64,000 nt of DNA from JALYGY01 sp963800975 (GTDB taxonomy: Bacteria > Actinomycetota > Rubrobacteria > Rubrobacterales > Rubrobacteraceae): the NCBI GenBank assembly GCA_963800975.1, contig CAWDDB010000019.1:124001-188000 (forward strand), written 5' to 3'. Every line of letters begins with the position of its first letter. Within the stretch, counting starts at the first letter, position 1. Below, one piece after another: positions 16,741 to 25,190 of this stretch. The translations under genes and the position numbers were made by a program. The notes under the pieces are model-generated. The model saw only the letters and a list, made by a program, of their open reading frames with translations, had not been told where the DNA came from and did no database searches.

Positions 16741-18189
16741 TCAGCTCCGGACCACCCTTCTTCGCCGCCACCTCTCCAGCGCCTCGCGCCGCGGGGCCAG
16801 GTGCTCCTCCGGCGTGCCCACGCCCTCCAGGAACGAGAGCGCCTCCTCGCACAACGCCTCCCCCTCCCCCTCCAGGCTCCTCCACGCGTTCTCCCCCTCG
16901 CGCGGGTCGCGCGCCAGGTCGTAGAGCTCCGGCTCGTCGTTCGGGCCGCCCAGGATCAGCGAGCGCTCGGGCGTGGTGACCGTGATCGGCATGTAGTTGG
17001 CGATCCTGCGCGCCTTGGAGTCCACGGCCGTGACGATCTCGCCCTCCGCCAGGTACAGCGGCCAGGAGCTCACCACGAGGGGGCGGTGCTCCTCTCGGCT
17101 CCCCGCCAGCACCCCGCCAAACGAGCCGCCCGTCATCGTGGTCGGTATCCCGCCCAGGCCGGCCAGCTCCAGTATGGTGGGCGCCAGGTCGGGGGCGGTC
17201 GTCATCGCCGGGGAGCGCCTGCCGGGCTCGATCCCGGGGCCGCGCACCATCAGCGGCACGTTGGTGAGCTCCCCGTAGAGCGGGGAGCGCTCCACCGTGA
17301 GCAGCCACGAGTCGGCCAGCCACCCGGGCAAAGACGAGCCGTCAGAGACCGAGGCCCCCGGCTCGTGGGTCCACTCGGCCTTGCCGAAGTACCCGTGCTC
17401 GCCGAAGTAGAACCCGTGGTCGGAGGTGAAGAAAACGAGCGTGTCCTCCTCGAGGCCCAGCGCGTCGAGCTTGGCGAGGAGGCGCCCGACCCAGAAGTCC
17501 ACCATGGTGACCTCGCCGCAGTAGGTGGCGTGGGCGAGCTCCACGTCTTCCGAGGTGAGGCCGGCGTCCTCGTACTTGCCGTAGCTCGGGTAGAGCTGCT
17601 CCCCGTCGTAGCCCTCCATGTACCTCTTGGTGTAGTAATCCGGGGCGTCCCAGGGCTCGTGCGGGTCCCAGGTGTCCACGTAGAGGAAGAACCGCTCGTC
17701 GTGGTGGCGCTCGAGCCAGCGCTCGGCCTCGGTCATCGTGCGCGCCACCATCCGGTCCTCCTCCGAGCGCCACATGGCGCGCGCGTCGGCCCGCTCGTGG
17801 GGCCTGGTGTCGTCGCCCTGGCCCCTGACCCACGCGAAGTCGTCGAAGCCCCGGTCGTAGCCGAAGCCGTTTCGGACGAAGAAGGGGGTGTCCACTACGC
17901 CCATCGTCAGGTAGCCGGCGCCGGAGAGCACCTCGGGCAGGGTCATCAGGTGCCTGGGGAGCGGCTCCCAGCCCATGTGGGCGTAGGAGAAGGTGCCGGT
18001 GAGGATGTCGGCGCGGGCGGGCATGGTCGGGAAGGAGGAGACCACGTGCCTGTCGAAGACCGTCGAAGAGCGGGCCAGCTCGTCGAGGTGGGGGGTGCGG
18101 ATCGTCGGGTTGCCGTAGGCGCCGAGGTGGTCCGCGCGGAACGTGTCCGCCACGATCACCACCACGTTCGGTCGGTCTACCACTCTCAT
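16741..18189 (-). CDS. Sulfatase-family hydrolase with Thr at the nucleophile position
   Basis: 482 aa alkaline-phosphatase-superfamily fold. N-V-V-V-I-V-A-D-T-F-R-A-D-H-L-G (residues 8-23) binds metal through Asp15; T-S-D-H-G-F-Y-F-G-E-H-G supplies the distal metal ligands. The formylglycine motif C/S-x-P-x-R reads T55-M-P-A-R59, so the residue normally oxidised to formylglycine is Thr. Classical sulfatase chemistry is therefore unlikely; a phosphodiesterase or other Thr-nucleophile hydrolase, as in NPP-type relatives, is possible. No signal peptide. The start overlaps the end of the SMR gene (ATGA), so the two are co-translated. Confidence 0.85.
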   Translation of the reverse strand: MRVVDRPNVVVIVADTFRADHLGAYGNPTIRTPHLDELARSSTVFDRHVVSSFPTMPARADILTGTFSYAHMGWEPLPRHLMTLPEVLSGAGYLTMGVVDTPFFVRNGFGYDRGFDDFAWVRGQGDDTRPHERADARAMWRSEEDRMVARTMTEAERWLERHHDERFFLYVDTWDPHEPWDAPDYYTKRYMEGYDGEQLYPSYGKYEDAGLTSEDVELAHATYCGEVTMVDFWVGRLLAKLDALGLEEDTLVFFTSDHGFYFGEHGYFGKAEWTHEPGASVSDGSSLPGWLADSWLLTVERSPLYGELTNVPLMVRGPGIEPGRRSPAMTTAPDLAPTILELAGLGGIPTTMTGGSFGGVLAGSREEHRPLVVSSWPLYLAEGEIVTAVDSKARRIANYMPITVTTPERSLILGGPNDEPELYDLARDPREGENAWRSLEGEGEALCEEALSFLEGVGTPEEHLAPRREALERWRRRRVVRS

Positions 18190-18503
18190 TGTGATTCACC
18201 GACTAGATTCAACCCGACCACCCCCACCATGATTAGCCCCAACGAGATCATCTTTATGGCGCTTACCGGCTCCCTGAAGTACAGGATGCCCACCGACGCT
18301 ATGAAGGCTATTCCGAGGCCAGACCACACAGCGTAGGCGAGGCTCAGATCCACCTTCTTGAGGGCGAGTCCCAGAAATCCGAGGCTTAGCCCGTAGAAGA
18401 TGAAGATTAGTACCGACGGCAGCAACCGGGTAAAGCCGTCCGAGAGCTTCACGCAGGTGGTGCCTGTTACCTCCGCGAGTACCGCCAGCATCAGGTAGAA
18501 CAT
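18186..18503 (-). CDS. SMR-family multidrug efflux protein
   Basis: 105 aa with four membrane helices, the exact size of EmrE/QacE/SugE proteins. Glu11 in L-A-E-V-T-G-T-T corresponds to EmrE Glu14, the proton and drug site. The G-L-G-I-A-F-I-A-S-V-G motif of helix 3 and the helix 4 G-L-I-M-V-G-V-V-G-L-N-L are present. It would export quaternary-ammonium or similar cations as an antiparallel dimer. It is upstream of and overlaps the sulfatase-like gene. Confidence 0.92.
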   Translation of the reverse strand: MFYLMLAVLAEVTGTTCVKLSDGFTRLLPSVLIFIFYGLSLGFLGLALKKVDLSLAYAVWSGLGIAFIASVGILYFREPVSAIKMISLGLIMVGVVGLNLVGESQ

Positions 18504-18954
18504 CTCAGGCCTTCCTTGTGAGTGCTGTCCAAAGATTCATCCGAACAGATCGCCTCGTTTATACTTTGTCTCGCTCCAGCCGATCGAGGTCGCTTGAGCG
18601 GTCGGGTGTCTTCATGACGTCGAAGGTGGTCGATCAGGCGCTTGCGGTCGTAGTCGGTGTGCATGCTCTCTCTCCCTTCGGTCAGTGGGCCGTCTTTTGC
18701 GTCTTATGGCAGCATGGGCCAGCAACGGGCCCTTCACATCGCGAGGATTGCCTAACCTGGAGGAGTCGCCGAGGTTGAGTAAGATTGCGTAACGCAAATG
18801 TATGTAGGAATTGCTCAGAGAGCACCTGTTTACTGGCCGTTGACTTGAGGGCCTCAGGGCGTACAGTTTATCGACGAGGAAACGCGGGCGACTGAGGTCA
18901 ACTTGCTTTCATCGCGGATTCATCGGCGTCTGCTTACGTGAACGGGTCGAGACG
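18504..18954. other. Intergenic region upstream of the SMR gene
   Basis: A minus reading from ATG 18664 (AAGGGAG before it) begins MHTDYDRKRLIDHLRRHE and runs into the SMR start. It might be a short leader peptide, but no homology is known to me. Otherwise nothing recognisable. Confidence 0.2.
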
Positions 18955-20637
18955 TTGGGATTCGAGTCGATCTGCGATCGGCGGGACGGAGGCGCGGCGC
19001 GTAGCAAGGTCAGCGAGAACGGGGTTTCGGTCAAGGCTTACGCCGGGACCACCGGGGTTCTGCTCGGGATGAACGTCGAGCCGGGCAAGCGGGAGGGGCT
19101 GCTCGGGTTCGCGCTGGAGCGTCTCGACGGCAGCACGGGCGAGAAGGCGTGGTTGGAAGGGTACATGTCGTTCCCGGCAACGGCGGCCGCGGACGAGGAG
19201 CTGTTTCCTACCAACGGCGCTCCGTTGCAGAGGTTCCGCTGGTCGGACTACCGCGTCTACCCCGACACCGAGTACACGTACACGGTGCACCCCGTCTACG
19301 GCACACCGGCCGAGCCGGAGGTCGAGGCGGGCCCCACGGTGGCCGTAAGGACCGCGAATCCACTGGCCGAGCACGGGATATTGTTCAACCGCGCTGCCGC
19401 GGCGAGCCAGGCATTTTCGAGGAGGTTCCCGCAGGTCGAGGAGGAGCTGGACGCCGCCAGGAGCGAGGATCGGGACCCTCCACCTCTGCCCGATGAGGCG
19501 CTCAGGTGGTTGAGCCGCGGTGTCCTCGAGCAGGTCGTCCGCTTCGCCGAAAGGGCTATCGACCCGACGTGGACGCTGGACGTTGCGATCTACGAGTACG
19601 AACTACCCGAGATCGTCGCGGCCATCGACGCGGCGCACGCCCGGGGGGCAGAGGTACGAGTCGTTTACCACGCCAGGGAAGGCGACGACCAGACCGGCGA
19701 AAACGAGCACAACCTGGCGGCTTTGCCATTCGAGGCGAAGCGGGCGCGGGCGACGAGCAGGATCTGCCACCACAAGTTTATGGTGCTGAGCAGGCTCACA
19801 GGAGGGATCAGGAGGCCGCAGGCCGTGCTGTGCGGCTCGACGAACTTTACCCACAACGGCGTTTACCGCCAGGCCAACGTGGTGCACGTGATCAGGCGCG
19901 AGGACGTCGCCCAGCAGTACCTCGACCTCTTCGAGGTCCTGTTCGAGGGCGCCGACGTTGGCGCGACGCGCAGCTACGTGACCGCGAACAACCCCGTCGA
20001 CGTACAGAGGCCTCTCTTCGTAGGGTTCTCGCCGCGCTCGGGCGGCGCCGACCTCGCGGCCTTCACCGAGCGTATCGGGGCCGCGACGCGCGACGTCCTC
20101 TTCTGCACGGCCTTCGATCTCGACGACGGCATAGAGGGAGCCCTCCTGGGGGAACCCCACGACCCTATCTTGCGCCTGGGGCTGCAGAACAGCCGCAGCC
20201 AGATAACCGGCTACCATCGCGATCGCACCGCCGACTTCGTGGCCACGGCGATGATCCCCAAAGGCCTGGAAGGTTACCTGGAAGAGACCACGGCGGGACA
20301 ACGCGGCAACATACTGATCCACACCAAACTCGTGATCGTAGACTTCACCTCCGATACCCCGACGATCATCAGCGGCTCGCACAACCTCTCCAAATCCGCC
20401 TCCGAGGGCAACGACGAGAACTTCCTGATCATGCGCGGCGACACGGACGTGGCCGACTGCTACGGCTGCGAGCTGATGCGCCTCTACGACCATTATCGCT
20501 TCCGCTGGTACCTGAAGCAGGGCGTCCGGCAGGGAACGGCCACGCTCAAGGAGGACGACTCGTGGACCGAGCCCTATTTCACCGAAGGCTCTCTCGAAGC
20601 GAGCGATCGACTGCTATTCGCGGGCGATGCTCGGTAG
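18955..20637 (+). CDS. Phospholipase D-like (HKD) protein
   Basis: About 560 aa. Residues 20-125 form a beta-rich N-terminal region (fibronectin-like feel: Y-T-Y-T-V-H-P-V-Y-G). Two PLD half-sites follow: H-H-K-F-M-V-L near residue 272 with C-G-S-T-N-F-T, and I-H-T-K-L-V-I-V-D-F near 456 with I-S-G-S-H-N-L-S-K-S-A-S. Both retain the H-x-K catalytic pair. No signal peptide is seen, so it probably acts inside the cell; substrate could be phospholipid or nucleic acid. The start is uncertain: TTG 18955 is the first usable codon, with no clear SD. It stands alone. Confidence 0.82.
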   Translation: MGFESICDRRDGGAARSKVSENGVSVKAYAGTTGVLLGMNVEPGKREGLLGFALERLDGSTGEKAWLEGYMSFPATAAADEELFPTNGAPLQRFRWSDYRVYPDTEYTYTVHPVYGTPAEPEVEAGPTVAVRTANPLAEHGILFNRAAAASQAFSRRFPQVEEELDAARSEDRDPPPLPDEALRWLSRGVLEQVVRFAERAIDPTWTLDVAIYEYELPEIVAAIDAAHARGAEVRVVYHAREGDDQTGENEHNLAALPFEAKRARATSRICHHKFMVLSRLTGGIRRPQAVLCGSTNFTHNGVYRQANVVHVIRREDVAQQYLDLFEVLFEGADVGATRSYVTANNPVDVQRPLFVGFSPRSGGADLAAFTERIGAATRDVLFCTAFDLDDGIEGALLGEPHDPILRLGLQNSRSQITGYHRDRTADFVATAMIPKGLEGYLEETTAGQRGNILIHTKLVIVDFTSDTPTIISGSHNLSKSASEGNDENFLIMRGDTDVADCYGCELMRLYDHYRFRWYLKQGVRQGTATLKEDDSWTEPYFTEGSLEASDRLLFAGDAR

Positions 20638-20918
20638 TGACCGAGCGCGCGTATAGCACCGGTCGTCGTCTCGCCATCCCTACGTAGTCTCGGTGCAGCA
20701 CGGTTGAACAACCCTCCCTGATCGGCGAACACCTGAGGCAGCCGATCACCGCCCCGCGACGGCCAGCCGGGACAAGGACTCAGACCTACACGCTTTCCAC
20801 GAAGTTCTCACCAGGATGCCGGATCAAAGCGGGTCTGAGACCCAGGCTCCGAAAGGGGATTTTTCGGTGGCCGGTTTGGGGAATAAAATGGCCTGGAGTA
20901 CTACCGAGAGGAGAGAAA

Positions 20919-21314
20919 ATGGTCGCAGAGAAGACCGAGCCAGAGACGTACACGATAGACGACACGATCCGGGTGCCAATAGAGCTCAAGGACGACGACG
21001 GGGTTGCCCACGTCAGGGCCATCTTCCGCCGCCTGCGCTACGCCGGCGAGCTTGGCCCAAGGGGCCTAGACCCGGACCACACCCTCGAGCTCAGGGGCAA
21101 CGGGCAGAACCAGAACCACGCCACGGTCGAGACCACGCTCAAGGTCGCAGACGAGCACGAGCCCGGGGACTACCTCTGCGTCGCCATCCAGGTCTACGAC
21201 TCGAACGGCAACATGGCGATGATAGAAAACCCGGCGCCTTCCAGGGTCTTCAAGCTCGTGGACGAGGGCAAGAAGGACGACAAGAAGACCGCGTTCTTGG
21301 GCTGGGGGGATTAG
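20919..21314 (+). CDS. Conserved-looking protein of unknown function, beta-sandwich-like
   Basis: 131 aa. A strand-rich protein: I-R-V-P-I-E-L-K-D-D-D-G-V at residues 17-29, then H-T-L-E-L-R-G and Y-L-C-V-A-I-Q-V-Y-D-S-N-G-N. The D-D-x-G-V and Y-D-S-N-G-N turns look like an immunoglobulin-like or bacterial adhesion-type sandwich. The charged tail (G-K-K-D-D-K-K) is probably disordered. No signal peptide. GAGAGGAGAGAAA is a good SD. Upstream, 20638-20918, holds only a GGGTCTGAGACCC palindrome and a possible -10 AATAAAAT. Confidence 0.65.
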   Translation: MVAEKTEPETYTIDDTIRVPIELKDDDGVAHVRAIFRRLRYAGELGPRGLDPDHTLELRGNGQNQNHATVETTLKVADEHEPGDYLCVAIQVYDSNGNMAMIENPAPSRVFKLVDEGKKDDKKTAFLGWGD

Positions 21315-21358
21315 GCCCCGCCCTGCGCCTTTTCCTGGTAGAATCCCGTGCGCACCTG

Positions 21359-21431
21359 GTGGCCGTAGCTCAGTAGGTAGAGCATCGGATTGTGGCTCCG
21401 AAGGTCGCGGGTTCGAGCCCCGTCGGTCACC
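21359..21431 (+). tRNA. tRNA-His (GTG anticodon)
   Basis: The cloverleaf begins GTGGCCG and closes CGGTCAC with discriminator C at 21431. Anticodon loop TTGTGGC gives GTG; the T-arm is GCGGGTTCGAGCCCCG. A G at 21358 supplies the extra 5' G-1 opposite C73 that marks tRNA-His. CCA is not encoded. TAGAAT at 21339-21344 may be its -10 box. Its 3' half is the integration target duplicated at 26369 and 37120. Confidence 0.95.
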
Positions 21432-21436
21432 CTCCT
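21382..21436 (+). repeat. attL-like 55-bp repeat in tRNA-His
   Basis: Runs from the anticodon stem to 5 bp past the tRNA end and recurs exactly at 26369-26423. It marks the left edge of a 5-kb inserted segment. Confidence 0.85.
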
Positions 21437-21892
21437 AGAAAACTGCATTTCGCAGCATAAACGTGGCAATAGGGGAGAGGACTAGGTAAGTTATCTAGTA
21501 CTGTTGGCGACAGTCTGACGACATCCGATTCTAGGGGGCATTTGCGAGGCCATGCCGCTCGGATCGGTGGAAGACCTAATATCAACCTTTGTCTCCTCAT
21601 AATTTGCCATCGAGCGATCTGTCGAATGGCTCGTTTAAGCGTCCGAGTAAGTACTGGCAACTCACAGTAAGAAGCTGGCCGTGCGTACGTTTCTAAAGCC
21701 TAGTCCTGCGCTTACCCGTTGGAGAGGACGAGATGAACAGCGCGACTCGGTGATGTATTGTGAATCACTCGGGACGCAATAAGGTCGACGTAGGGAAAGG
21801 ACTCATACGCGCGGCTTCGGCACGAGTGAGCTTGTATTGCTAACGATACGGTGTTGGTCCGAAAACACAGAGCTATTAAAAGGAGACTCGAT
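21437..21892. other. Intergenic, no gene seen
   Basis: About 450 bp downstream of tRNA-His with lower GC and several stops in every frame. No integrase, no hairpin with a T-run. A short hairpin AACTGC-ATTTC-GCAG follows the tRNA. Confidence 0.5.
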
Positions 21893-22822
21893 TTGCCCGA
21901 GATCAAATCCTACGCGCCTGGCATCTACGCCCGCTCGGAGGCGCTTGTGCAGGCGACCCGCGACCTGGACCGGGCTCGCACCACCGAAGCGGCGGTCCAC
22001 CATCAGCGAGAAGCGGACCTGCGCTCCTTCCTCGACGCCCAGCGGGAGGCCGGACTCGACTACCTCTCGGACGGCCTGTTGAACTGGCAGGATATCTTCC
22101 GGCCGTTCGACGAGGCCGCCCGAGGCTTGGAACCTGGGCCGCTCATGCGCTTCCTGAACACCAACACCTTCTACCGGGCTCCAGCCGTTACCGAGGAGGC
22201 CCCAAGGCTGGTCGAGCCGCTCGGGGAGCCATACTTCCGCATAGGGGACCTCCCGAGAAATAGGTGGGTGGCGACGCTCCCCTCGCCGCACGCGCTCGCC
22301 GAGTTTGCTGCCGGAGAACTCGAGCCGCGTGCGGTCGCCGAGGGCGTGCTGGGGCCTCAGATCAGGTGGCTCGCGGGAAACGGCTGCGCGATAGTCGTGC
22401 TGCAGGAGACGGCGCTCTTCGATGGCGGGATCGACGTCTATTCCTTGAGCGACGCTCTCGACGCCCTGCAAAGCCCGCTGCCTATCGCGTTGCAGCTTCC
22501 GTTCGGGGACTCGGGCGACGTCTTGGGCGAGCTCGTGGAGCTCGACGTGGAGGCCATCGGGGTAGACTTATACGCGACGGACCTCGAAGCGCTGCCGCGC
22601 CCGTTCCCGAAGACGCTCTTGGCAGGTGTCGTGGACGCGAGGAACTCGCTGGTTGAGGAGCCGGGGAATTTGGCGGAGTTCGGCCGCCAGCTACTGGAAG
22701 AGCTGGAGGGAGAACTGCACTTCGTGCCCAACGGGGATCTGCAGTTTGTGCCGGAGAAGATAGCTAGGCAGAAAGTCCTGCGCCTCGGCGAGGCGACAAG
22801 AATCCTGAAAGAGGAACGATAG
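21893..22822 (+). CDS. MetE-like methionine synthase homologue, first partner
   Basis: 309 aa UROD/MetE-type TIM barrel. It has L-D-Y-L-S-D-G-L-L-N-W-Q-D-I-F near residue 58, R-F-L-N-T-N-T-F-Y near 88, and ends with the E-L-H-F-V-P-N-G-D-L-Q-F-V-P-E-K-I-A-R-Q-K strand-helix seen at the end of MetE barrels (usually N-x-D-C-G-L; here the Cys is absent). Without the H-x-C...C zinc set it probably cannot bind zinc, so it may be a substrate-binding partner of the next gene. TTG 21893 is chosen for AAAAGGAGA seven bases upstream. Its TAG abuts the next ATG. Confidence 0.7.
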   Translation: MPEIKSYAPGIYARSEALVQATRDLDRARTTEAAVHHQREADLRSFLDAQREAGLDYLSDGLLNWQDIFRPFDEAARGLEPGPLMRFLNTNTFYRAPAVTEEAPRLVEPLGEPYFRIGDLPRNRWVATLPSPHALAEFAAGELEPRAVAEGVLGPQIRWLAGNGCAIVVLQETALFDGGIDVYSLSDALDALQSPLPIALQLPFGDSGDVLGELVELDVEAIGVDLYATDLEALPRPFPKTLLAGVVDARNSLVEEPGNLAEFGRQLLEELEGELHFVPNGDLQFVPEKIARQKVLRLGEATRILKEER

Positions 22823-23971
22823 ATGACCGAAATCCGTTTCGTGACCCGCGAGATAGGGAGCCTTGCCAAGCCCGGCTGGCGCGTGAAGGCAATAGCCGGC
22901 CGTCCCGTCGAGGAAAAAGACGTGGAAGAGGCGCGAGAGTGGGGTCGGCGCCTCGGGATAGACTCCGGGGAGCTCGCCGAGATCCTGCGCAAAGGCGAGG
23001 GTTTCACTAACGAGGAGAAGGTGAAGATACAGGACTTCGCGGCCCTCTATGGCATCCGGATCCTGGAACACGCGGGTCTGGACGTAGTCTACGACGGCGA
23101 GCAGCGCCGCAGCGAGATGTACGATCACGCGGTCAGGCACACGAAGGGCTTCGAGACCCGCGGCACCGTCCGCTCCTTCGACAACAAGTACTACACCAAG
23201 GCTGCCGTCGTCGAGAAGCCTCTCGTGGAGAGAACCTACGATCTCGAAGAGTTCGAGTTCGTCCGATCGCACACGGATCGCGCCGTCAAGACCCCGTTCA
23301 CTGGCGCCTACACCATCATGGACTGGTCCTACGACGAGCACTACGCCAAAGACACCATGCTCGGTGCCGCCGCGCAACGGGCCGAAGCTCGGCGGCGGTT
23401 TGGGGTGGATGTGGCGCGTGACGTGGTGCGTCCGAACGTCGCAGGGCTCGTCGAGGCGGGCGCGGAGTGGGTCCAGATCGACGAACCCGCCGCAACGACC
23501 CGCCCGGAGGAAGTGCCGCTCGTCGTCGAGACCTTCAACGCAACGCGCGAGGGCGTAGGTGCTAGAGCCAGCATGCACATCTGCTTCTCCGACTACAACA
23601 GCCTCTTCCCCCACATCGAGGAATTGGACGATTGCTACGAGCTTCAGCTTGAGTTCTCCAACCGTGACTTCAGAGAGCTTGGCACGAAGGCCGAGGACCG
23701 TCCCGGCTACGATGTGCTCGAGAGATTCGCCGGTAGCCCGTGGGACGGCAAGATCGGGCTCGGCGTCATAGACATCCACACGAACTTCATCGAGCCACCC
23801 GAGCTCGTGCGCGACCGCATACTCTACGCCGCGCGCGTGCTCGGCCCGGAGCGCATCGAGGTTAACACCGACTGCGGCCTCCGTACCCGCACCTGGGAAG
23901 TCTCGCTGGGGAAACTAAAGAACATGGTCGAAGGCACCCGGCTTGCTGAGGAAGCGCTCAACGGCTCCTGA
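22823..23971 (+). CDS. Core-MetE-like methionine synthase, zinc-binding partner
   Basis: 382 aa, about half the 750-aa cobalamin-independent MetE and similar in size to core-MetE proteins. Start: R-E-I-G-S-L-A-K-P. Zinc ligands are visible as M-H-I-C-F-S-D-Y, a Glu in L-E-F-S-N-R, and Cys in N-T-D-C-G-L-R. W-V-Q-I-D-E-P-A corresponds to the substrate-contacting Q-I-D-E-P motif. It would transfer a methyl group to homocysteine; the methyl donor may be a corrinoid or protein rather than methyl-THF-glutamate, since the N-terminal folate half is missing. It is coupled to the preceding gene with zero spacing. Confidence 0.8.
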   Translation: MTEIRFVTREIGSLAKPGWRVKAIAGRPVEEKDVEEAREWGRRLGIDSGELAEILRKGEGFTNEEKVKIQDFAALYGIRILEHAGLDVVYDGEQRRSEMYDHAVRHTKGFETRGTVRSFDNKYYTKAAVVEKPLVERTYDLEEFEFVRSHTDRAVKTPFTGAYTIMDWSYDEHYAKDTMLGAAAQRAEARRRFGVDVARDVVRPNVAGLVEAGAEWVQIDEPAATTRPEEVPLVVETFNATREGVGARASMHICFSDYNSLFPHIEELDDCYELQLEFSNRDFRELGTKAEDRPGYDVLERFAGSPWDGKIGLGVIDIHTNFIEPPELVRDRILYAARVLGPERIEVNTDCGLRTRTWEVSLGKLKNMVEGTRLAEEALNGS

Positions 23972-24169
23972 GCAGTCGCACATTGGGCTACGGCCATATC
24001 TGTGGGCGACTCTCCTTACAATCTCGTGTTCCGAGTGCTCGATTGGCGTGGTGTGACTGGAGGGGTCGCGGTGCCCGCGTTGCCCGCGCTGCTGAACAGC
24101 TTCTGGATTAACCTCGACCTGTATCCTCCCGGATGAAACGAAGAATTCACCCACCTTTTACTGATGAGT

Positions 24170-24204
24170 GGGGCGGAGGAAGAACGGTGTCAGGCCTCCG
24201 CCCC
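24170..24204. terminator. Bidirectional hairpin between convergent genes
   Basis: GGGGCGGAGG (24170-24179) and CCTCCGCCCC (24195-24204) form a perfect 10-bp stem with a 15-base loop, midway between the MetE-like operon and the minus-strand secreted-protein gene. Confidence 0.8.
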
Positions 24205-24237
24205 TGCTTGCTATAGCTCTCTAAGTATCGAGCTAGG

Positions 24238-24789
24238 CTAGCGGTCTACGCTACTCGTCGTCACCGGACCATTTTTCCTGGCCTCTGCGTTAGTCGTCGT
24301 CAACGGACCACCGTTTCCGGCCTCGGTTGCGGCGGCTGTGGCGGAGCTCGGGGGCGGGTGAATCTGCGTCGAGCAATTCGGGGGGCCTAGGATCGTGTCA
24401 GTCTCGTCATGCAAGACAACCCAATCACCAGTGCCGACGCACACAGTCTCTGCATTTCCATCCGACGCGTGGGTAAAGTCGAACCCGCCGCCGGTGGAGT
24501 CTGTGCTCGGACCAGTCTTGATGTTGTCTACTCCGGTCCCACCGATCATGATGTCGTCGTTGGCACCGCCGTTCATCTGATCCGCCCTGGCGTTGCCGGA
24601 GACCTCGTCGTTGCCAGCACCGCCATTCAGAGTATCGTTTCCGCCCAGCCCGTATACGACGTCGGCGCCAGTGGTGCCATTGAGAGTATTGGCGTTGTTA
24701 TCGCCAATCCTGTTGGCCGCCACCGCAACACCCGCAGCGGTGACTACCAACACCACCGCGAACACTAGTACCTTGCTTAGTGTTCCCAC
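24238..24789 (-). CDS. Secreted RTX/hemolysin-type calcium-binding repeat protein
   Basis: 183 aa. Residues 1-24 are a signal peptide ending A-V-A-A. N-x-L-x-G-T-x-G-A-D-x-x-x-G-L-G-G-N-D near residues 37-53 begins three to four nonapeptide RTX repeats (G-G-N-D-T-L-N-G-G-A-G-N-D-E) that would bind Ca2+ in a parallel beta-roll. A region with two Cys (C-V-G-T-G-D-W..P-N-C) follows, then a Ser/Thr/Pro-rich tail. No toxin domain. The start is GTG 24789, with AAAAGGAGG nine bases upstream. Role unknown; small actinobacterial RTX proteins are usually cell-surface or matrix proteins. Confidence 0.85.
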   Translation of the reverse strand: MGTLSKVLVFAVVLVVTAAGVAVAANRIGDNNANTLNGTTGADVVYGLGGNDTLNGGAGNDEVSGNARADQMNGGANDDIMIGGTGVDNIKTGPSTDSTGGGFDFTHASDGNAETVCVGTGDWVVLHDETDTILGPPNCSTQIHPPPSSATAAATEAGNGGPLTTTNAEARKNGPVTTSSVDR

Positions 24790-25190
24790 AACCTGCCTCC
24801 TTTTCTTGGCGCGGGCTGAGATAGGAATACCTCTTCACCCTAAGCCAACCACGCTAAGTACTGTAAGCCGCAATGTTACGAAGGCCCGATGAAGCCGCGA
24901 TGAATCTTGCAGCACACATTACAATCATTGAAACCTTTTAGCGAGGGCTAAAGAAGGAAGATTGGCCCAAACCACGACGTCCCGGTAATCTCAAGACAAG
25001 CGAAGTTCCGAGAGCAGAGAAGCAGTAGTTTAGCCCAACGCTTCTTCAAGTGCCGTGGCAGCAACGTCACTCATCCCTGGCAACGCTGAGAAGAGTAGGG
25101 GAGAGGTGTTCTCCGAAGTTCGCGTCAAGCTCTGGAAGATGGCATCATGCTTGAGGAGGAAAGGAGAGAGCGTTCAGGCAGACGGTGTGC
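24790..25190. other. Divergent intergenic region
   Basis: About 400 bp between two outward-facing secreted-protein genes. It has relatively AT-rich patches (24905-24960) likely to hold both promoters, but no hexamer pair I can assign with confidence. Confidence 0.4.

Noticed and set aside
16708..18336. 542-aa plus-strand ORF
   Set aside because: Antisense shadow of the sulfatase-like gene; composition is repetitive H/V/G-rich, as expected of a shadow.
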